Shown: positions 9,886 to 20,996, counted from the stretch's first letter. The stretch is 64,000 nt of DNA from Sulfuritalea sp. (GCA_030247575.1 JAOTRV010000011.1:1-64000); one strand, 5' to 3'. Numbers and translations are program-made. The notes: generated from the sequence alone by a model not told the origin.

Positions 9886-9891
9886 TAAAAT
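9886..9891 (+). promoter_or_regulatory. Candidate -10 element for the mla operon
   Basis: TAAAAT lies 38 bases before the mlaF ATG in the 114-base divergent region. No convincing -35 hexamer lies at standard spacing, so this is weak. Confidence 0.3.
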
Positions 9892-9929
9892 CGCCGACTG
9901 CGAATTTGGCCGGGGTTCCCGGTGAGAAA

Positions 9930-10745
9930 ATGTCCCAGGAAGCCCTTGTCGAAATCCGAGATCTGAACTTCACGTATGACGGTCGGCCGGTGCTTACCGG
10001 AATCAACATGACGATTCCTCGCGGCAAGGTCGTCGCAGTGATGGGAATTTCGGGTTGCGGCAAGACCACCACCTTGCGCCTGATCGGCGGCCAGTTGAAG
10101 CCCAGTTCCGGATCGGTGAAGGTCGGCGGCCAGGTCGTGCACGAGCTTGATTCGGACGGTTTGTACAACCTGCGCCGACGCATGGGCATGCTGTTCCAGT
10201 TCGGAGCCCTTTTTACCGACATGTCGGTGTATGACAACATTGCCTTCCAGATGCGCGAACACACGGATCTGCCGGAAGCCCTGATTCGCGACCTGGTCAT
10301 GATGAAGTTGCATGCGGTGGGACTGCGCGGTGCCCATGGCCTGATGCCGGCGGAGCTGTCCGGCGGCATGGCGCGCCGGGTCGCCCTGGCTCGTGCGATA
10401 GCGCTCGATCCGATGCTGATCATGTACGACGAGCCCTTTGCCGGCCTCGATCCGATTTCGCTGTCCATCGTCGGCGAGCTGATACGCAAGCTGACCGAAG
10501 CGCTGGGCGCCAGTTCGATCATTGTCACGCATGACGTGCAGGAGTCATTGAAGATCGTCGATTATGTTTATTTTGTCTCCGAAGGAAAGATTGTTGCCGA
10601 AGGCACGGCCGAAGAGATGAAGAACTCCACGGTGCCCTATGTGCATCAGTTTGTCTGGGGCGAAGCCGATGGCCCGGTCCCATTCCAATATCCGTCGCGG
10701 CCCTATGGCGACCAATTGATGGAAAGAACGGCACGTCATGGATAA
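9930..10745 (+). CDS. mlaF: Phospholipid transport ABC ATPase MlaF
   Basis: A 271-residue ABC ATPase with Walker [11 protein letters not shown], signature [15 protein letters not shown], Walker [14 protein letters not shown] and switch His in IVTHDVQE. The signature variant SGGMARR is typical of MlaF rather than of generic importers. With MlaE it forms the inner-membrane complex that moves phospholipids between the inner and outer membranes. The frame is open far upstream, but ATG 9930 gives the family N-terminus and follows a GTGAG element. It overlaps mlaE by 8 bases and is the first gene of an mlaFEDACB run. Confidence 0.95.
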   Translation: MSQEALVEIRDLNFTYDGRPVLTGINMTIPRGKVVAVMGISGCGKTTTLRLIGGQLKPSSGSVKVGGQVVHELDSDGLYNLRRRMGMLFQFGALFTDMSVYDNIAFQMREHTDLPEALIRDLVMMKLHAVGLRGAHGLMPAELSGGMARRVALARAIALDPMLIMYDEPFAGLDPISLSIVGELIRKLTEALGASSIIVTHDVQESLKIVDYVYFVSEGKIVAEGTAEEMKNSTVPYVHQFVWGEADGPVPFQYPSRPYGDQLMERTARHG

Positions 10746-11532
10746 CGGGGTGGTGCGTGTGCTGCGTGTCATCGGGCGGCGAGTAAACGCGGGCATCTGG
10801 CGGCTCGGCTATGCCAGCCGCTTCTTTCTGGCCATGGTGCTGCACTCGGGTACTGCGCTGCGGCGGCTGCACCTGACGATCCGCGAAATCTACTTTACGG
10901 GCGTTCTGAGCCTGATCATCATTCTGGTCTCCGGCATGTTTGTCGGCATGGTGCTCGGCCTGCAGGGCTATGACACCCTTTCGCGCTATGGTTCGACCGA
11001 AGCACTGGGCGTTCTGGTGGCGCTGTCGCTGGTGCGCGAACTGGGTCCCGTGGTGGCGGCCCTGCTGTTCGCCAGTCGCGCCGGCTCGGCCATCACGGCC
11101 GAAATCGGCATGATGAAGGCTACAGAGCAGCTTTCCGCCATGGAAATGATGGCAGTCGATCCGATTGCCCGTGTCGTCGCGCCGCGCTTTTGGGGCGGCG
11201 TGATCTCGATGCCGTTGCTGGCAGCGCTGTTTTCCGCGATGGGAATCTTCGGCGGATATCTGGTCGGCGTGCAACTGATCGGTGTCGATGAGGGCTCGTT
11301 CTGGTCGCAGATGCAGGCCTCGGTCGATTTTCGCGAGGATATCCTCAATGGCGTGATCAAGAGTTTTGTGTTCGGCATCATCGTCAGTTGGGTCGCCGTG
11401 TTCGAGGGCTACGATGCCGAGCCGACCGCCGAAGGCGTTTCCGGAGCGACCACACGTACCGTCGTAACATCGTCGCTGGCCATTCTGGCCGCCGACTTCA
11501 TTTTGACCGCCTTCATGTTTACAGGGGCATGA
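10738..11532 (+). CDS. mlaE: Phospholipid transport permease MlaE
   Basis: A 264-residue MlaE/YrbE permease. It has an N-terminal amphipathic stretch, then five or so hydrophobic segments, with the family hallmarks [34 protein letters not shown] and [18 protein letters not shown]. It is the membrane subunit partner of MlaF and MlaD. The start ATG lies inside the mlaF 3' end, which indicates translational coupling, and mlaD follows after one base. Confidence 0.96.
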   Translation: MDNGVVRVLRVIGRRVNAGIWRLGYASRFFLAMVLHSGTALRRLHLTIREIYFTGVLSLIIILVSGMFVGMVLGLQGYDTLSRYGSTEALGVLVALSLVRELGPVVAALLFASRAGSAITAEIGMMKATEQLSAMEMMAVDPIARVVAPRFWGGVISMPLLAALFSAMGIFGGYLVGVQLIGVDEGSFWSQMQASVDFREDILNGVIKSFVFGIIVSWVAVFEGYDAEPTAEGVSGATTRTVVTSSLAILAADFILTAFMFTGA

Positions 11533-11533
11533 C

Positions 11534-12010
11534 ATGAGCCGTACCACACTTGACCTTTGGGTCGGATTTTTCGTTGCCGTCGGACTGGGCGCATTGCTGT
11601 TTCTTGCGTTGAAGGTGGGGAACATGGCCTCGTCCAGCAGCGGGGATACTTATGCAATCCAGGCCAAATTTGATAACATCGGGGGCCTGAAGGTGCGGGG
11701 CGCGGTGAAGAGCGCGGGCGTAGTGGTGGGGCGCGTGGCGGACATCCGCTTTGATCCCGAGGCCTATTTGGCCGTGGTGACCATCAAGGTGGATTCGCGC
11801 TACAAGTTTCCGCGCGATACCTTCGCGACGATCAATACGTCGGGCTTGCTCGGCGAGCAGTACATCGGGTTCGAGGTGGGCGGCGATACGGAGATGCTGA
11901 AACCGGGCGACACCATCAAGAAGACGCAGTCGGCGGTCGTGCTGGAAAAGCTGATCAGCCAGTTCATGTTCAACAAGGCCGCCGAGAATGGCGACAAGGA
12001 CAAAAAGTAG
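11534..12010 (+). CDS. mlaD: MCE-domain lipid-binding protein MlaD
   Basis: A 158-residue protein with one N-terminal membrane span (about 8-28, VGFFVAVGLGALLFLALKVG) and a single MCE domain (YAIQAKFDNIGGLKVRGAVKSAG ... GLLGEQYIGFEVGG). MlaD forms the hexameric periplasmic ring that hands lipids between MlaFE and MlaC. The length is typical. It sits between mlaE and mlaA in the operon. Confidence 0.95.
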   Translation: MSRTTLDLWVGFFVAVGLGALLFLALKVGNMASSSSGDTYAIQAKFDNIGGLKVRGAVKSAGVVVGRVADIRFDPEAYLAVVTIKVDSRYKFPRDTFATINTSGLLGEQYIGFEVGGDTEMLKPGDTIKKTQSAVVLEKLISQFMFNKAAENGDKDKK

Positions 12011-12034
12011 TCATCAACAGGTGCCAAAAAAAGA

Positions 12035-12880
12035 ATGAAGACAACGCTGCCTGCCTGCGTTAAATCCGTCGCTGTTGCCGTCGCCGCCGTCGGCTTGCTG
12101 GCCGGATGCGCCACCTCGGGAAACCCCAAGGATCCGATCGAGGGCTTCAATCGTGCCGTTTTCGCCTTCAACGAAGGGCTCGATAGCGCCATCGTCAAGC
12201 CGGTCGCCAGGGGTTACGACGCTGTCCTGCCCTCGCCCGTCAAGACCGGAGTCACCAATTTCTTCAGCAATATCGAAGACCTCTTCATCGGCGTGAATAA
12301 CCTGCTGCAAGGCAAGGTGCCTGAGGCCTTCAGTGATCTGGGGCGGGTCGCCATCAACAGCACGGTCGGCATACTGGGATTGATCGACTTCGCGTCGGAT
12401 GCCGGTCTGGAAAAGCACGACGAGGACTTCGGCCAGACTTTCGGCCGCTGGGGCGTCGGCAACGGCGCCTATGTGGTGATTCCGGTATTCGGTCCGCGAA
12501 CCGCGCGTGACACGGTCGGTCTGGTACTCGATATTGCAGTCGATCCGGTCGCCAATCACAATCCGGACCGGGTTCGCGATGCAGCACTTGTGCTGCGCCT
12601 GGTGAATGACCGGGCCAACCTGCTGTCGGCTGACAAGGTCGTCGAGGAGGCGGCGCTGGACAAGTATTCCTACATGCGCGACGCCTATCTCCAGCGCCGA
12701 CGCAATCTGATTCACGATGGCAACCCGCCGCGGGAAATCGAGGCGGACGCCGGATCGAGCGATGATCGTCCGCAGATGGCGGAAGCGGGAGTTGTTGAGC
12801 CGAGGGCCGGACTGGCAGATTCTGCCGCGTCGACGCCGGCCATCCTGGCCGCCCGCACGCAACCGCCAGAAACGAAATAG
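12035..12880 (+). CDS. mlaA: Outer-membrane lipoprotein MlaA (VacJ)
   Basis: A 281-residue lipoprotein with lipobox LLAGC (Cys about residue 25) and the VacJ/MlaA signature DPIEGFNRAVFAFNEGLD. The remaining conserved regions include GRWGVGNGAYVVIPVFGPRTARDTVG. MlaA removes mislocalised phospholipid from the outer leaflet of the outer membrane and passes it to MlaC. In E. coli mlaA is unlinked from mlaFEDCB; here it is inside the operon between mlaD and mlaC. The C-terminal 50 residues are low-complexity and acidic. Confidence 0.95.
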   Translation: MKTTLPACVKSVAVAVAAVGLLAGCATSGNPKDPIEGFNRAVFAFNEGLDSAIVKPVARGYDAVLPSPVKTGVTNFFSNIEDLFIGVNNLLQGKVPEAFSDLGRVAINSTVGILGLIDFASDAGLEKHDEDFGQTFGRWGVGNGAYVVIPVFGPRTARDTVGLVLDIAVDPVANHNPDRVRDAALVLRLVNDRANLLSADKVVEEAALDKYSYMRDAYLQRRRNLIHDGNPPREIEADAGSSDDRPQMAEAGVVEPRAGLADSAASTPAILAARTQPPETK

Positions 12881-12933
12881 TGTCCCACTCCGGGGCGTGG
12901 TTCCCCAGCCCCAGCAATCTCAGGAAATCCAGA

Positions 12934-13554
12934 ATGAAATCCCTGTTTGCATTAATCGGCGGCCTGCTTGTGGCCGCGACGGCGATGGCCCAGGAAGTCG
13001 CTCCCGATGCCCTGGTCAAGGACGTGACCAACGAAGTCCTCGAGATCGTTCGCAAAGACAAGGACATCCAGTCCGGCAACACGAAGAAAGCCATCGATCT
13101 GGTCGAAGCCAAGGTGCTGCCGCATTTCAATTTCACGCGCATGACGCAACTGGCATTGGCCCGCGACTGGCGCCAGGCCAGCCCGGCGCAGCAGAAGACG
13201 CTGACCGACGAGTTTCACACTCTGCTGGTGCGCACCTATTCCAAGGCCTTGACCGAGTACAAGAACCAGACCATCGCCTTCAAGCCCTTCACGCTCAAGG
13301 CGGGCGAGACCGATGTCCGCGTCCGCACCGAAATCAGGCAGTCGGGCGCCGGCAAGAACATCGAGCTCGACTATTGGCTTGAAAAATCCGCTGCCGGCTG
13401 GAAGGTCTATGACATCGAAGTCGGCGGCATCAGTCTGGTGACCAACTACCGCGAATCCTTCGCCACCGAGGTGCGCAACGGCGGCATCGAGGGTTTGATC
13501 AAGTCCCTGCAGACCAAGAACAAGCACGGCGAGGCGACCTCGGTAAAGAAATGA
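12934..13554 (+). CDS. mlaC: Periplasmic phospholipid carrier MlaC
   Basis: A 206-residue Sec-exported protein (signal MKSLFALIGGLLVAATAMAQ, cleavage after AMA). The Ttg2D/MlaC fold is visible in VLPHFNFTRMTQLALARDWR and YDIEVGGISLVTNYRESF. It shuttles phospholipid between MlaA and MlaD. ATG 12934 is chosen because it gives a proper signal peptide and has an AGGAAA ribosome-binding site 7 bases upstream; the open frame to 12880 is not used. It overlaps mlaB by 4 bases. Confidence 0.95.
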   Translation: MKSLFALIGGLLVAATAMAQEVAPDALVKDVTNEVLEIVRKDKDIQSGNTKKAIDLVEAKVLPHFNFTRMTQLALARDWRQASPAQQKTLTDEFHTLLVRTYSKALTEYKNQTIAFKPFTLKAGETDVRVRTEIRQSGAGKNIELDYWLEKSAAGWKVYDIEVGGISLVTNYRESFATEVRNGGIEGLIKSLQTKNKHGEATSVKK

Positions 13555-13832
13555 TTCGCATCGCCGGTGATTGCGTCGAGGTGTCGGGTCCGATGACCAT
13601 GTCGGATGCTGCCGCCCTGCTTGCCGAAGGCGAGGCGGCCATCGCGTCTGCCTCGGCCACCTTCGATCTGGCGGCGGTGACGGAACTGGACTCCTCCTGC
13701 CTGGCCGTGGTCTTTGGCTGGATGCGGGCGGCGCAGGCCGGCGGGAAGTCGATGCGCCTTCTGAACCCGCCCCAGAATTTGTTGAGTCTCGCCGCGGTCT
13801 ACGACGTCGCGGACCTCCTCCCGCCGCATTGA
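13551..13832 (+). CDS. mlaB: STAS-domain protein MlaB
   Basis: A 93-residue STAS-domain protein with the typical core LAAVTELDSSCLAVVFGWM, where the Ser pair sits at the anti-sigma-antagonist phosphorylation position. In E. coli, MlaB binds MlaF and supports the activity and stability of the complex. The ATG overlaps the mlaC stop (ATGA). It closes the mla genes and is followed 25 bases later by an exporter pair. Confidence 0.9.
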   Translation: MIRIAGDCVEVSGPMTMSDAAALLAEGEAAIASASATFDLAAVTELDSSCLAVVFGWMRAAQAGGKSMRLLNPPQNLLSLAAVYDVADLLPPH

Positions 13833-13857
13833 TCGCAGCAGCCCTCGGGTTGGCGTG

Positions 13858-14757
13858 ATGTCGGCTGCAATCCGCATTCAGCAGGTCTCCAAGCGCTTCG
13901 GCAGCACGCAGGCGCTGGATCGTGTCGACCTCGAAGTTCAGCAAGGAGAGTTCTTCGGCCTGCTGGGTCCCAATGGCGCGGGCAAGACGACCCTGATTTC
14001 GGCGCTGGCCGGGCTGGTTCGCGCCGATGCCGGCAGCCTCTTCGTGATGGACCATGACGTTCAGGGTGACTATCGCGCAGCGCGCCGGCATCTGGGCGTG
14101 GTGCCCCAGGAGCTGGTATTCGATCCTTTTTTCACTGTTCGTGAATCGCTGAAGATCCAGTCGGGTTACTTCGGCATCGGCGACAACGACGACTGGATCG
14201 ACGAGATTCTGGAAAACCTGGGGCTGACGTCCAAGGCCGATGCCAACATGCGCATGCTGTCGGGCGGCATGAAACGGCGCGTGCTGGTCGCCCAGGCCCT
14301 GGTGCATCGTCCGCCGGTGATCGTGCTCGACGAGCCGACGGCCGGCGTCGATGTCGAATTGCGCCAGACCCTGTGGGCGTTCATCCGGCGCCTGAACGAA
14401 GCGGGACACACGATCGTACTGACCACGCATTATCTGGAGGAAGCCGAAAATCTCTGCACCCGTATCGCCATGCTGAAGGCCGGCCGGGTCGTCGCTCTCG
14501 ACACCACGGCGAACCTGCTGCGCCGCTTCTCCGCGCACGCCTTGCGTCTGCGCACCGGCGGCACGCTGCCGGCCGAACTTGCCCGTGAGGGTGCGGAAAG
14601 CGGCGGCTGGTGGTCCATTCCCTTCGACGGCTTCGACCAGGTCGAGCCGCTGCTGGCAAGGATACGTGCCGCCGGCTGCAGGATCGACGATCTCGAAATC
14701 GGCAAGCCCGATCTCGAGGAGGTATTCGTCCGCGTCATGCAAGGGCAGGCGGGCTGA
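13858..14757 (+). CDS. ABC-2 exporter ATPase
   Basis: A 299-residue ABC ATPase of the CcmA/YadG/DrrA type: Walker A GPNGAGKTTL, signature MLSGGMKRRVLVAQAL, Walker B VIVLDEPTAGVDVELRQ and switch His in LTTHYLEEAE. The C-terminal extension (about 215-299) is normal for this family. The substrate is unknown; this pair follows mlaB in other betaproteobacteria as well, from memory of synteny. A GTG at 13855 precedes ATG 13858 directly, and I chose the ATG. Confidence 0.9.
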   Translation: MSAAIRIQQVSKRFGSTQALDRVDLEVQQGEFFGLLGPNGAGKTTLISALAGLVRADAGSLFVMDHDVQGDYRAARRHLGVVPQELVFDPFFTVRESLKIQSGYFGIGDNDDWIDEILENLGLTSKADANMRMLSGGMKRRVLVAQALVHRPPVIVLDEPTAGVDVELRQTLWAFIRRLNEAGHTIVLTTHYLEEAENLCTRIAMLKAGRVVALDTTANLLRRFSAHALRLRTGGTLPAELAREGAESGGWWSIPFDGFDQVEPLLARIRAAGCRIDDLEIGKPDLEEVFVRVMQGQAG

Positions 14758-14758
14758 G

Positions 14759-15514
14759 ATGCGCCACGGCTTTTCCACCCTGCTCTACAAGGAAGTGCTG
14801 CGCTTCTGGAAAGTGGCTTCGCAGACAGTCGCTGCCCCGGTGCTCACCGCGCTGCTTTACCTGCTGATCTTTTCCCATGTGCTGGAAGGCCATGTGAAGG
14901 TGCACGGCGTCGCCTACACGGCATTCCTGATCCCGGGGTTGGTGATGATGTCGGTGCTGCAGAACGCATTTGCCAATTCCTCGTCCTCGCTGATCCAATC
15001 CAAGGTGACGGGCAATATCGTCTTCGTCCTGCTGCCGCCGATTTCCTATCTGGAGTTCTTCCTGGCCTATGTCCTGGCATCCGTCGTGCGCGGTGTCGTG
15101 GTCGGGGCCGGCGTCCTGCTGGCCACCTTCTGGTTTGCGCCGCTGAGCTTTGCCGAGCCGTTGTGGATTCTCGTCTTTGCCTTGATGGGCGGCGCGATCC
15201 TCGGCAGCCTCGGCGTGATCGCCGGCATCTGGGCCGACAAATTCGATCAGTTGGCCGCCTTCCAGAACTTTCTGATCATGCCGCTCACCTTCCTGTCCGG
15301 CGTGTTCTACTCGATCAATTCGCTGCCGCCCTTCTGGCAGCGGGTGTCGCACTGGAACCCGGTTTTCTACATGATCGACGGCTTTCGCCACGGCTTCTTC
15401 GGCGTCTCCGATGCGTCGCCCTGGCTGAGCCTTGCCGTGGCCGGCGCCTGCCTCGCGCTGCTGACCGTATTTACCCTGAATCTGCTGAAGCGCGGCTACA
15501 AGCTGCGCGCTTGA
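14759..15514 (+). CDS. ABC-2 exporter permease (YadH-like)
   Basis: A 251-residue ABC-2 transporter permease with six hydrophobic segments and the conserved C-terminal region FLSGVFYSINSLPPFWQ and NPVFYMIDGFRHGFFG. It is the membrane partner of the ATPase one base upstream (TGAGATG junction). The frame open from 14579 overlaps the ATPase gene in another frame and is rejected as start; ATG 14759 gives the usual family length. Confidence 0.92.
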   Translation: MRHGFSTLLYKEVLRFWKVASQTVAAPVLTALLYLLIFSHVLEGHVKVHGVAYTAFLIPGLVMMSVLQNAFANSSSSLIQSKVTGNIVFVLLPPISYLEFFLAYVLASVVRGVVVGAGVLLATFWFAPLSFAEPLWILVFALMGGAILGSLGVIAGIWADKFDQLAAFQNFLIMPLTFLSGVFYSINSLPPFWQRVSHWNPVFYMIDGFRHGFFGVSDASPWLSLAVAGACLALLTVFTLNLLKRGYKLRA

Positions 15515-15525
15515 GGAGTCATACC

Positions 15526-17029
<1,504 letters not shown>

Positions 17030-17053
17030 ATTTACTCGCCGCCCCCGTCCCAC

Positions 17054-17105
17054 GGCTGGCTTTGCACAGCCAGCCGGCTACAGCAGCGCGGAGCGGTGCT
17101 CCGCG
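17054..17105. repeat. Two perfect hairpins between murA and hisG
   Basis: GGCTGGCT/AGCCAGCC (17054-17061 with 17068-17075, 6-base loop) and CGCGGAGC/GCTCCGCG (17087-17094 with 17098-17105, 3-base loop). Both stems are perfect 8-mers. Neither is followed by a T run, so they are not classic intrinsic terminators; they may be REP-like elements or mRNA-stabilising structures at the murA 3' end. Confidence 0.6.
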
Positions 17106-17166
17106 AAACCCTGCTTTCGCCCCGTGGAAGGAGGGGACGGTTGCTCGCGGGCTATGCCCGCTCGAC

Positions 17167-17172
17167 TAGAAT
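17167..17172 (+). promoter_or_regulatory. Candidate -10 of hisG placed for a leaderless start
   Basis: TAGAAT ends 6 bases before the hisG ATG at 17179. If used, transcription would begin at or next to the start codon. No Shine-Dalgarno-like sequence lies just before the ATG, which fits a leaderless message. No good -35 at 16-18 bases is seen. Confidence 0.35.
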
Positions 17173-17178
17173 ACTGCC

Positions 17179-17820
17179 ATGAGCGGAATCACCATCGCCC
17201 TCTCCAAGGGCCGCATTTTCGAAGAAACCCTGCCTTTGCTGGCGGCGGCAGGCATCGTGCCGGCCGAAGATCCCGAAAAATCGCGCAAACTGATCATCGG
17301 CACCAACCGCGATGACGTGCGTGTAGTGATCGTGCGCGCGTCGGACGTCCCGACTTATGTGCAATACGGCGCGGCGGACCTCGGCATCGCCGGCAAGGAC
17401 GTATTGCTGGAGCACGGCGGTGTAGGCCTGTATCAGCCGCTGGACCTGAACATCGCCAAATGCCGCATGTGCGTGGCGGCACCGGCCGGCTTCGATTATG
17501 CGGCGGCGGTTCGGCGGGGTGCTCGCCTGCGTATCGCCACGAAATACATTGCCGTCGCGCGCGAACATTTCGCCGCCAAGGGCGTGCATGTCGACCTGAT
17601 CAAGCTCTATGGTTCGATGGAACTGGCCCCGCTGGCCGGCTTGGCCGAGGCGATCGTCGATCTGGTTTCCAGCGGCAGCACGCTGAAAGCCAACAATCTG
17701 GTGGAGGTCGAGGAGATCATGAGCATTTCCTCGCGGCTGGTGGTGAATCAGGCTGCGCTCAAGATGAAGCGCGATCTGCTGCAACCCGTCATTGCCGCTT
17801 TCGAGGGCGCGATCCGATGA
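17179..17820 (+). CDS. hisG: ATP phosphoribosyltransferase, short form HisG
   Basis: A 213-residue short-form HisG ([19 protein letters not shown] ... [27 protein letters not shown], the PRPP-binding loop). It catalyses the first step of histidine synthesis. The C-terminal regulatory ACT-like domain is absent, so activity and feedback should need HisZ, which is not in this window. It overlaps hisD by 4 bases. Confidence 0.96.
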   Translation: MSGITIALSKGRIFEETLPLLAAAGIVPAEDPEKSRKLIIGTNRDDVRVVIVRASDVPTYVQYGAADLGIAGKDVLLEHGGVGLYQPLDLNIAKCRMCVAAPAGFDYAAAVRRGARLRIATKYIAVAREHFAAKGVHVDLIKLYGSMELAPLAGLAEAIVDLVSSGSTLKANNLVEVEEIMSISSRLVVNQAALKMKRDLLQPVIAAFEGAIR

Positions 17821-19112
17821 TCCGCCGTTTGTCGACCGGCGACTCCGGCTTCCACGCCACACTCGACGCGTTGCTGCAGTTCGACGATTCGACCGACGAG
17901 GCCATCGAACAGACCGTTGCCGAAATCCTGAAACGGGTTCGCGCCGAGGGCGATGCGGCGGTGCTCGAATTCACGCGCCGCTTCGACCATCTCGATGTCG
18001 GCACCATGGCCGAACTCGAGCTGCCGCGGAGCGAATTGCGGCACGCGCTGGACGGCCTCCCCGCAGCCCAGCGGTCCGCGCTTGAAACGGCGGCGCAGCG
18101 CGTCAGCGATTATCACGAGCGGCAGCGGCTCGAGTCGTGGAGCTTCACGGAAGCCGATGGCACGCGCCTCGGGCAGAAGGTCACGGCGCTGGACCGGGTC
18201 GGCCTCTATGTGCCGGGCGGCAAGGCGGCCTATCCCAGCTCGGTGCTGATGAACGCGCTGCCGGCCAAGGTGGCGGGGGTCGGCGAACTGATCGTGGTGG
18301 TACCGACGCCGCGCGGCGAGAAGAATGCGCTGGTGCTGGCGGCCGCCTGCCTCGCCGGCGTCGATCGCATATTCACGATCGGCGGGGCGCAGGCCGTGGC
18401 GGCGCTGGCCTATGGCACGCAGACCATTCCGCAGGTGGACAAGATCGTCGGCCCCGGCAACGCCTATGTCGCGGCCGCCAAGCGTCGCGTTTTCGGCACC
18501 GTCGGCATCGACATGGTGGCCGGGCCGTCGGAAGTGCTGATCATCGCCGATGCCTCGGCCAATCCCGACTGGGTCGCGATCGATCTATTCGCCCAGGCCG
18601 AGCACGACGAACTGGCGCAGTCGATTCTGCTGAGTCCGGATGCCGGGTTCATTGCGCGGGTTGCCGCCAGCATCGAAAAGCTGCTGCCGACTATGCCGCG
18701 CCGCGACGTAATCGCCGCCTCGCTCAAGGGACGCGGCGCGCTGATTCAGGTTGCCGACCTCGACGAGGCTTGCGAACTGGCCAACCGCATTGCGCCGGAA
18801 CACTTGGAACTGGCGGTCGCCGATCCGGCGCCGATGGTGGACAAGATTCGCCATGCCGGTGCGATCTTCGTCGGCCACTATGCGTCGGAATCCCTCGGCG
18901 ACTACTGCGCCGGCCCCAACCATGTCCTGCCGACGTCGCGCAGTGCGCGTTTTTCGTCGCCGCTGGGGGTCTATGACTTCCAGAAGCGATCGAGCCTGAT
19001 CGAGGTATCGAAGGCCGGCGCGCAAACCCTGGGGCCGATCGCCGCGACGCTGGCGCATGGCGAAGGGCTGACGGCCCATGCCCGCGCAGCGGAGCTGCGC
19101 ATCAAGTCCTAG
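17817..19112 (+). CDS. hisD: Histidinol dehydrogenase HisD
   Basis: A 431-residue HisD, the usual length. Landmarks are [35 protein letters not shown], the catalytic Glu/His region APEHLEL and the zinc-site region [11 protein letters not shown]. It performs the last two oxidations to L-histidine. ATG 17817 overlaps the hisG stop (ATGA). The frame is open further upstream inside hisG but only as a shadow. Confidence 0.97.
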   Translation: MIRRLSTGDSGFHATLDALLQFDDSTDEAIEQTVAEILKRVRAEGDAAVLEFTRRFDHLDVGTMAELELPRSELRHALDGLPAAQRSALETAAQRVSDYHERQRLESWSFTEADGTRLGQKVTALDRVGLYVPGGKAAYPSSVLMNALPAKVAGVGELIVVVPTPRGEKNALVLAAACLAGVDRIFTIGGAQAVAALAYGTQTIPQVDKIVGPGNAYVAAAKRRVFGTVGIDMVAGPSEVLIIADASANPDWVAIDLFAQAEHDELAQSILLSPDAGFIARVAASIEKLLPTMPRRDVIAASLKGRGALIQVADLDEACELANRIAPEHLELAVADPAPMVDKIRHAGAIFVGHYASESLGDYCAGPNHVLPTSRSARFSSPLGVYDFQKRSSLIEVSKAGAQTLGPIAATLAHGEGLTAHARAAELRIKS

Positions 19113-19133
19113 CCGGCGGAGCTGCGCATCAAG
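19089..19133. repeat. 18-bp direct repeat at the hisD/hisC junction
   Basis: GCGGAGCTGCGCATCAAG occurs at 19089-19106 (end of hisD) and again at 19116-19133, the second copy containing the hisC stop codon. The copies are identical with a 27-bp period, suggesting a local duplication at the breakpoint next to the inverted hisC. Confidence 0.8.
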
Positions 19134-20190
19134 GGCTGAGGATTTCCTTCAGCGCCGCTACCAGGGCGCTGCACTGTTCGTCCGTCCCCACGGTGATCCG
19201 CAGGAACTGCTCGATGCGCGGCAGCTTGAAATGGCGCACGATGATGCCGCGTTGCCGTAGCGCCAGCGTCGACTCCTGGGCGTCGTGTTGCGGATGACGC
19301 ACGAAGATGAAGTTGGCCGCCGACGGCAGCACTTCGAACCCGAGCGCCTTCAGTTCGCCGACCAGCTTCTCGCGCGAGGCGATGACGGCCCGGCAGGTCT
19401 GCTCGAAGTATTCGCGGTCCTCGATGGCGGCCGCCGCACCGGCGATCGCCAGCCGGTCCAGCGGATAGGAATTGAAGCTGTTCTTGACCCGCTCCAGCGC
19501 CTCGATCAGATCGGCATGTCCGGCGGCGAAGCCGACCCGCAGACCCGCCAGCGAACGCGATTTGGACAGGGTCTGCACCACCAGCAGGTTGGTGTATTTG
19601 GCGATCAGCGGAATCGCGCTGGCGCCCCCAAAATCCACGTAGGCCTCGTCGATCGCCACGACCGAGTCGGGATTCGACTGCAGCAGGCGTTCGATTTCCG
19701 CCAACGGCAACAGGCAACCGGTCGGCGCGTTCGGGTTGGGGAAAATGATGCCGCCGTTGGGCCTCGCATAGTCGCCGACCCGGATCGAAAAATCGCCGGC
19801 GAGCGGGATGGTCTCAAAATCAACCTGGTAAAGCCCGCAATACACCGGATAGAAGCTGTAGGTGATGTCGGGGAACAGGATCGGCCGCGCCTGCTTCAGC
19901 AAGCCGAGGAAGACGTGCGCCAGAACCTCGTCCGAGCCGTTGCCGACGAAGACGTTGCGCGCCTCGATGCCGTGATATTTGCCGATCGCCAGCTTGAGTT
20001 GTTCTGCATTCGGGTCGGGATAGAGCTTCAGCGATTCCCCCGTGGCCGCACGGATCGCTTCGAGCGCCCGCGGCGATGGCCCGTAGGGATTCTCGTTGGT
20101 GTTGAGTTTCACCAGGTTGGCGAGCTTGGGTTGCTCGCCCGGCACGTAGGGCTTGAGGCCCTTGACGACGTCGCTCCAGAAACGGCTCAT
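19129..20190 (-). CDS. hisC: Histidinol-phosphate aminotransferase HisC
   Basis: A 353-residue class I/II PLP aminotransferase: [12 protein letters not shown] near the N-terminus, [10 protein letters not shown], the Asp of [11 protein letters not shown] and the PLP Lys in [16 protein letters not shown]. It converts imidazole-acetol phosphate to histidinol phosphate. It is on the opposite strand to the rest of the his genes, convergent with hisD and divergent from hisB, so it needs its own promoter in the 113-base hisC-hisB gap. Confidence 0.95.
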   Translation of the reverse strand: MSRFWSDVVKGLKPYVPGEQPKLANLVKLNTNENPYGPSPRALEAIRAATGESLKLYPDPNAEQLKLAIGKYHGIEARNVFVGNGSDEVLAHVFLGLLKQARPILFPDITYSFYPVYCGLYQVDFETIPLAGDFSIRVGDYARPNGGIIFPNPNAPTGCLLPLAEIERLLQSNPDSVVAIDEAYVDFGGASAIPLIAKYTNLLVVQTLSKSRSLAGLRVGFAAGHADLIEALERVKNSFNSYPLDRLAIAGAAAAIEDREYFEQTCRAVIASREKLVGELKALGFEVLPSAANFIFVRHPQHDAQESTLALRQRGIIVRHFKLPRIEQFLRITVGTDEQCSALVAALKEILSP

Positions 20191-20263
20191 GGTCAGGCGG
20201 AATGGTTGGCAGGGCAGTGATGATCGGGGTTCGGGCCTGTCGTGCAGGCTGCTAGGCCGATGG

Positions 20264-20302
20264 TATCATGCAGTCTTCGACCCTTTGCTCGATCAAGACT
20301 GC
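20264..20302 (+). promoter_or_regulatory. hisB extended -10 and start-proximal inverted repeat
   Basis: TGGTATCAT (20261-20269) is an extended -10. An 8-bp inverted repeat, GCAGTCTT (20270-20277) with AAGACTGC (20295-20302), ends one base before the hisB ATG at 20304. It could be an operator or a hairpin over the initiation region; no Shine-Dalgarno is apparent there. Confidence 0.4.
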
Positions 20303-20303
20303 C

Positions 20304-20891
20304 ATGCGGCAAGCCGAAATCACCCGCAACACCCTGGAAACAAAGATCCGCGTCGCCCTCGATCTCGATGGTACCGGGGTCTCCAAACTCGCCACCGGCA
20401 TCGGTTTTTTCGACCACATGCTGGACCAGATCGCGCGCCACGGCCTGATCGATCTGACGGTCGAGGCCAAGGGCGACCTGCACATCGACGCGCATCACAC
20501 CATCGAAGATGTCGGCATCACCATCGGCCAGGCGCTGGCCAGGGCGCTGGGCGACAAGAAGGGGCTGCGCCGTTACGGGCACGCCTACGTGCCGCTCGAC
20601 GAGGCCTTGTCGCGCGTGGTGGTCGATCTGTCCGGCCGGCCGGGTCTCGTCTTCAACGTGCCCTTCACCCGCGCAATGATCGGCGAGTTCGATGTCGACC
20701 TGGTACGCGAGTTCTTCCAGGGGCTGGTGAATCACGCCGGGATCACGCTGCACATCGACGCCTTGCGTGGCGACAATTCCCACCACCAGGCCGAGACCGT
20801 GTTCAAGGCCTTCGCCCGTGCGTTGCGCATGGCGGTGGAAGCCGATCCGCGTACGGCGGGCTCGATTCCCTCGACCAAAGGCGCGCTCTGA
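20304..20891 (+). CDS. hisB: Imidazoleglycerol-phosphate dehydratase HisB
   Basis: A 195-residue monofunctional HisB with the His/Glu metal motifs [27 protein letters not shown], and the second half-site [21 protein letters not shown]. The phosphatase domain found in E. coli HisB is absent, so histidinol-phosphate phosphatase is encoded elsewhere. I chose ATG 20304 because the protein then starts at the family N-terminus ([15 protein letters not shown]); ATG 20268 would add 12 unconserved residues and lies inside the presumed promoter. Confidence 0.95.
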   Translation: MRQAEITRNTLETKIRVALDLDGTGVSKLATGIGFFDHMLDQIARHGLIDLTVEAKGDLHIDAHHTIEDVGITIGQALARALGDKKGLRRYGHAYVPLDEALSRVVVDLSGRPGLVFNVPFTRAMIGEFDVDLVREFFQGLVNHAGITLHIDALRGDNSHHQAETVFKAFARALRMAVEADPRTAGSIPSTKGAL

Positions 20892-20975
20892 TTCCTCCAT
20901 GAGTGCCGTTCGCAGGGCCGTCCCAAGGGCGGCACAGTCAATGACATGGAGCCGCGAAGCGGCGAACCTCAATCA

Positions 20976-20996
20976 CCCCCTTCCCTGGGAAGGGGG
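20976..20996. repeat. Palindrome before hisH
   Basis: CCCCCTTCC-CTG-GGAAGGGGG forms a perfect 9-bp stem 15 bases before the hisH start. A smaller hairpin, GCCGC-GAA-GCGGC, precedes it at 20951-20963. No T run follows; it could modulate hisH translation or be a dispersed palindrome. Confidence 0.5.

Noticed and set aside
17054..17105. Intrinsic terminator for murA
   Set aside because: The stems are strong, but neither is followed by a T run, so I list them as hairpins only.
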